Assembly (NCBI GenBank): GCA_045615885.1
Contig: JAZLFR010000044.1
Coordinates: 61,723 to 125,722 of the forward strand
Reading direction: 5' to 3'
DNA from: UBA1765 sp045615885
GTDB lineage: Bacteria; Fibrobacterota; Fibrobacteria; Fibrobacterales; Fibrobacteraceae
Length of the DNA stretch: 64,000 bases
Part shown: piece after piece, positions 61,337 to 64,000 of the stretch
Numbering within the stretch: the stretch's first letter is position 1
How the letters are laid out: every line of letters starts with the position of its first letter
The notes under the pieces: model-generated
What the model was told of the DNA's origin: nothing
The model's database searches: none
The model's input: only the letters and a program-made list of their open reading frames with translations
Position numbers and translations under genes: made by a program

Positions 61337-62464
61337 ATGGCTTTGTCAAAGAAATTTATAACTGTATTTGCTAGCGTGCTTTCTGCCAGCGTGTTTTTTG
61401 CTTGTTCGGAGTCAAATAACTCGCCGACTGGAGCGGAAGGTGCTGTTGAAAGCAGCTCCGATGGTGTGCAGTCTTCTAGCAGTAATACATTGGGTGTTAA
61501 TGTTTATGCAACTTTAGAAGACCTGCCTAATTGCACTACATCCCGTGAAAACCAACTGGTTGTTGTTGCAACCTCGAATACTCCATATACCTGTACTGAA
61601 GGACGCTGGGTTGTTTATGGAATTTCTTCTAGTTCTAGCAGCACGTCCTCTAGCAGTGTTGACCCAGGCTTCGACTCGCCTGTTATGTCCGACGGCTACT
61701 ACAGCAACAGCTCGAACTGCCCCGCAGGCCTCACCTGCAAGTACGCCACAACAACGGATTACCTGAACTCATCCAAGACCTACGGCGAAATTCTTGATAC
61801 CCGCGACGGCCAGGTTTACAAGACCATCGTAAACTGCGATGAGGACAACAAGAATTGCCAAACCTGGATGGCCCAGAACCTGAACTACGCCTACACCGGC
61901 GTGAAGTACAACTATGATGGTTACACCTCCGACTCCACAAGCTGGTGCTACGACGGTGATCCAAGTAATTGCGGCACCTACGGCCGTCTTTACACCTGGG
62001 CCGCAGCCGTTGACTCTGTGGCTATTTATCAGAAATACGGTGAGGAATGTGGTTATGGCAAGTCTTGTCCCCGTTTCAGTGCCTCTGCACTGGCTACAAC
62101 GCCTGTTCGTGGCGTTTGCCCCAGCGGTTGGCACCTGCCAAGCAATGCTGAATGGAGTACTCTCTATACGAATGTGGGTGGGACCAGCTGTGCCGTTCAG
62201 AGGCTGAAGGCGGGCTCTAGCCTGTGGTCCAGCACTAGGGGTACGGACGAGTACGGTGTCTCGGTTCTCCCTGCCGGAAGCTGCAACCGCAGCGGCGGCG
62301 GTAATTTCGACGGTCAAGGCAACAGCGCTAGCTTCTGGAGTTCTACTGAGATCGACCACACTTACGCGTGGTACCAGTACTTCTACTGGCGCGACGGCTA
62401 CGTGAACCAGGACGGCAGCCAGCACCTCGGGTTCTCTGTTCGTTGCCTAAAGGACTCTTTCTAA
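61337..62464 (+). CDS. FISUMP-domain lipoprotein
   Basis: A 375-residue lipoprotein: signal peptide and lipobox FFAC (C23), serine-rich stretches (ESSSDGVQSSSSN and GISSSSSSTSSSS), a short linker, and a C-terminal FISUMP domain with the full set of motifs: TWMAQNLNYAY, YTWAAAVD, CPSGWHLPSNAEW, DEYGVSVLPAGSC, FWSSTE and SVRCLKDSF. This is the normal exported form of the family. GGAGG precedes the ATG. A strong terminator follows. Confidence 0.9.
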   Translation: MALSKKFITVFASVLSASVFFACSESNNSPTGAEGAVESSSDGVQSSSSNTLGVNVYATLEDLPNCTTSRENQLVVVATSNTPYTCTEGRWVVYGISSSSSSTSSSSVDPGFDSPVMSDGYYSNSSNCPAGLTCKYATTTDYLNSSKTYGEILDTRDGQVYKTIVNCDEDNKNCQTWMAQNLNYAYTGVKYNYDGYTSDSTSWCYDGDPSNCGTYGRLYTWAAAVDSVAIYQKYGEECGYGKSCPRFSASALATTPVRGVCPSGWHLPSNAEWSTLYTNVGGTSCAVQRLKAGSSLWSSTRGTDEYGVSVLPAGSCNRSGGGNFDGQGNSASFWSSTEIDHTYAWYQYFYWRDGYVNQDGSQHLGFSVRCLKDSF

Positions 62465-62516
62465 CCAAGGTGCCGTAGGCGCCTCAAAAAAAAGGCGGCG
62501 TGAGCCGTCCTCCCCC

Positions 62517-62562
62517 AAAAAAAGGAGCCACCAGGGCGTAAGCCCCAAGGCTCCTTTTTTGT
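62517..62562 (+). terminator. Terminator of the FISUMP lipoprotein gene
   Basis: The stem AAAAAAGGAGCC / GGCTCCTTTTTT contains an inner GGGC GTAA GCCC hairpin and is followed by TTTTTTG. Confidence 0.85.
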
Positions 62563-62582
62563 ATCCAAACAAAGGAAACCAA

Positions 62583-62684
62583 ATGGAAGAAAAACAAGCG
62601 ACACTTTACACAAATTCTAGAGTGTTAGAAAATGAAACCGGTAACACCAGCGCCATACACATGTACCTGCGCAGGGCCCACTAA
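62583..62684 (+). CDS. Possible 33-residue small protein
   Basis: An ATG with AAAGGA seven bases upstream opens a frame of 33 codons (MEEKQATLYTNSRVLE...MYLRRAH). It is charged and hydrophilic and not obviously related to anything. It directly follows a terminator, so it would need its own promoter. It could be a fragment of a larger gene. Confidence 0.35.
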   Translation: MEEKQATLYTNSRVLENETGNTSAIHMYLRRAH

Positions 62685-62846
62685 TAAAAAAATCCAACGG
62701 AAGAGCAACAAAAAATTACTGCATTTTCTCCAAATGTCATATTTTGTCGCTGAAATGTTTTAAATTACACATCGTGCAAAATTCTCGCACAAACTTAACT
62801 CAACATGCCTTGCAGTTTCCGCTTGTTTGCAAGGAAAGGAAAATCT

Positions 62847-62968
62847 ATGAATACAAAAGACCACGACGGTATCTTTAGGAAGTTTTGCTATACTTAGGCG
62901 AAGAATCATCTTCGGAATACAGGGAGGCTATCATGGACCGTCCTGAAACATTTGAACAACGCACATAA
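62847..62968 (+). pseudogene. Remnant resembling an Rpn/PD-(D/E)XK transposase-type gene
   Basis: A good AAGGAAAGG site precedes MNTKDHDGIFRKF, which resembles the N-terminus of the Rpn-type recombination-promoting nuclease family (K-x-HD-x-xFRK). The frame then stops after three codons (CYT); in the next frame the text LYLGEESSSEYREAIMDRPETFEQRT continues to a stop at 62968. An internal deletion or frameshift is the simplest reading. Only short segments remain. Confidence 0.4.
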
Positions 62969-62997
62969 AAAGAAAGCCAGTTCGCAATGAACTGGCC
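62966..62997 (-). terminator. Terminator of the single-helix membrane protein gene
   Basis: On the minus strand, the stem GCCAGTTC / GAACTGGC with a five-base loop is followed by TTTCTTTTTAT. Confidence 0.75.
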
Positions 62998-63026
62998 TTC
63001 GCATTTCAACAAAATTCTAATTAAGC

Positions 63027-63521
63027 TTAACCCTGGTACTTGAGTTTTTTGCCTGTTTCGACATCGGCATACGGCCAGGTGTGGCTCTTGCGCTTTTCGT
63101 TTGGCAAAAGGTTTTTGAGGCGGCGCTGCAAACCGGCTTCGGTCTTGCAGAAGAAGTAGGCGACCTTCGGTGCCTGTTCGTTGCCTGCGGCATCGCGTTC
63201 TGCCGGCAAAAGGAACATGCCTACCTTGAACTTGTTCTTTACGACGACGCGAATGAGTTTGATGTCTTCCTTGGTCGGGGCAATGAGTTCACCTTTGGTG
63301 TTGCAGATCATGTCGGCGTCTGCGATGAGAGCCTTCGAAACCTGCTTTACCCAAAGCTTGTTAGGTTCGGTGCTCTGGCGAGCCGTTGCCACGCGGAATG
63401 CACCACCGCCTTCCTTGAGTACGCGACGCACTGCACGCACGGCAGCGACGATCACGACGATAATGACCAATACAACAATCAACGGCCAGTAGTTGGCAAA
63501 GAAATCAGAAATGGATCCCAT
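63027..63521 (-). CDS. Single-helix membrane-anchored protein of unknown function
   Basis: A 164-residue protein from ATG 63521, with GAGGACACT upstream. One hydrophobic helix lies at about 10-32 (YWPLIVVLVIIVVIVAAV); the rest is a soluble basic domain with WVKQVSKALIADADMICNTKGELI and a C-terminal KSHTWPYADVETGKKLKY. The frame is open to 63764, but that extension is repeat sequence. The upstream region is the composite repeat, whose purine end faces this start. No family recognised. Confidence 0.6.
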   Translation of the reverse strand: MGSISDFFANYWPLIVVLVIIVVIVAAVRAVRRVLKEGGGAFRVATARQSTEPNKLWVKQVSKALIADADMICNTKGELIAPTKEDIKLIRVVVKNKFKVGMFLLPAERDAAGNEQAPKVAYFFCKTEAGLQRRLKNLLPNEKRKSHTWPYADVETGKKLKYQG

Positions 63522-63544
63522 AGTGTCCTCAAATAGTTTGAGGC

Positions 63545-64000
63545 AAAATCTAGTAAATATTTTGGAAGGCAGAAAATAGAATACAGAGAACAGTGGACAG
63601 GAGACAGAGAACAGAAGAAAGTAGGAAGTAGGAAGACGGAAGGAACTGTAACTTCCCATATTCTGGATCACTTCGCGTTGCTCGTGATGACAAGTTAAGA
63701 GAAAACAGAGAACAGAGGACAGAAGGAAGACGAAAGACGGAAGGCTAAAGCGAGCAACTAACAACTAATGACTAACAATTCTTTAGAGACTAGGTTCTAG
63801 AAACTAGAGACTAGAAACGCGCATTCACTAACCCCTATCCCCTGAACCCTATCCTCTAAAACAATGGAATTTAACAATCTTCTTTCGTCTTTCATGGCAT
63901 CGCCATAGGATGTGGCGGCACTCGGTCATGCCCAAGCAAGCTTGGTCGCGACACTCGTTTGCACACATCTCGTCTACCAGCGAAGCGGTCTTTCGTCTAA
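63545..64000 (+). repeat. Composite intergenic repeat, copy D (runs off the right edge)
   Basis: Heptamer-like words (GACAGGAGACAGAGAACAG), a TCATCACG-type palindrome (ATCAC...GTGAT at 63666-63687), a second set of purine heptamers, the 43-nt stretch 63778-63820 identical to part of copy A, CCTA words, then CGTCTTTC followed by hairpins ATGGC ATC GCCAT (63894-63906) and CCAAGC AA GCTTGG (63932-63945). The region from about 63889 matches copy E apart from the hairpin stems. Confidence 0.85.

Larger units (their letters stand above)
62465..63026. other. Intergenic region with a terminator, a small reading frame and gene remnants
   Basis: After the FISUMP terminator there is a plausible 33-codon gene at 62583 and an apparent remnant of a transposase/nuclease-type gene at 62847-62968. 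The stretch ends with the terminator of the minus-strand gene at 62966-62997. Little else is seen. Confidence 0.5.

Noticed and set aside
62465..62516. Possible extra terminator or small RNA just after the FISUMP gene
   Set aside because: GGTGCCGTAGGCGCC and GGCGGCGTGAGCCGTCC are partial inverted repeats without a T run; the main terminator follows at 62517.
63522..63764. 81-residue N-terminal extension of the membrane protein ending at 63027
   Set aside because: The extension is translated repeat sequence; ATG 63521 has GAGG upstream.

Overview
The window looks like a chromosomal segment of a Fibrobacter (Fibrobacterota) close to F. succinogenes. This is an inference from gene content: three proteins carry the Fibrobacter succinogenes major paralogous (FISUMP) domain, secreted lipoproteins carry poly-serine linkers, there is a family 9 glycoside hydrolase, and housekeeping genes are scattered singly instead of lying in the usual large operons. 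About 50 protein genes and one tRNA are supported. There is no rRNA, intact insertion sequence, prophage or cas gene.

Layout. 1-8.7 kb: valS (cut by the left edge), ispF, then on the minus strand an LpxL-type acyltransferase followed by a radical SAM/SPASM enzyme between two small lipoproteins that share LYG motifs, and a mraY / UDP-GlcNAc pyrophosphorylase pair. 8.9-16.5 kb: fusA, a WYL-like regulator, a plus-strand cluster (cytosolic FISUMP protein, tandem zinc-finger miniprotein, DUF3990 protein plus partner), and a map operon with two small paralogues and an EcsC-like protein. 16.9-25 kb: a DEAD-box helicase, etfB-etfA-acyl-CoA dehydrogenase, a second DUF3990/partner pair, and a FISUMP/BspA-repeat gene. 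25-37.8 kb: a fused LplT-PlsC-Aas phospholipid enzyme, clpB, a psd operon containing a protein with an endonuclease III-type Fe-S tail, and the radical SAM / DUF4130 DNA-metabolism pair. 37.9-46.6 kb: an outer-membrane barrel plus two PCMD lipoproteins, a ferredoxin, a UvrA paralogue, tRNA-Gln, L25 and pth. 46.6-64 kb: a U32-like protein, guaB, an RNase H-like protein, a GH9 enzyme without signal peptide, a flavodoxin-fold reductase, a PD-(D/E)XK nuclease, an M32 carboxypeptidase, a SUMF-domain secreted protein, hrpB, and a FISUMP lipoprotein.

Three things stand out. First, the radical SAM/two-lipoprotein locus at 2895-5214 looks like a peptide-modification system in which each putative substrate carries two LYG motifs. 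Second, at least six intergenic regions hold a family of composite repeats (an 87-nt core with one mismatch between two copies, heptamer tracts, and hairpins whose stem sequence differs while the flanks stay identical); in three of four cases the pyrimidine end abuts the start of a gene. Third, an array of four 34-bp dyads (CTTATAAA-N17-TTTTATAAG) recurs at an 84-85 bp period at 53494-53781, upstream of a predicted PD-(D/E)XK nuclease. All family names are from memory and by eye; no search was run.
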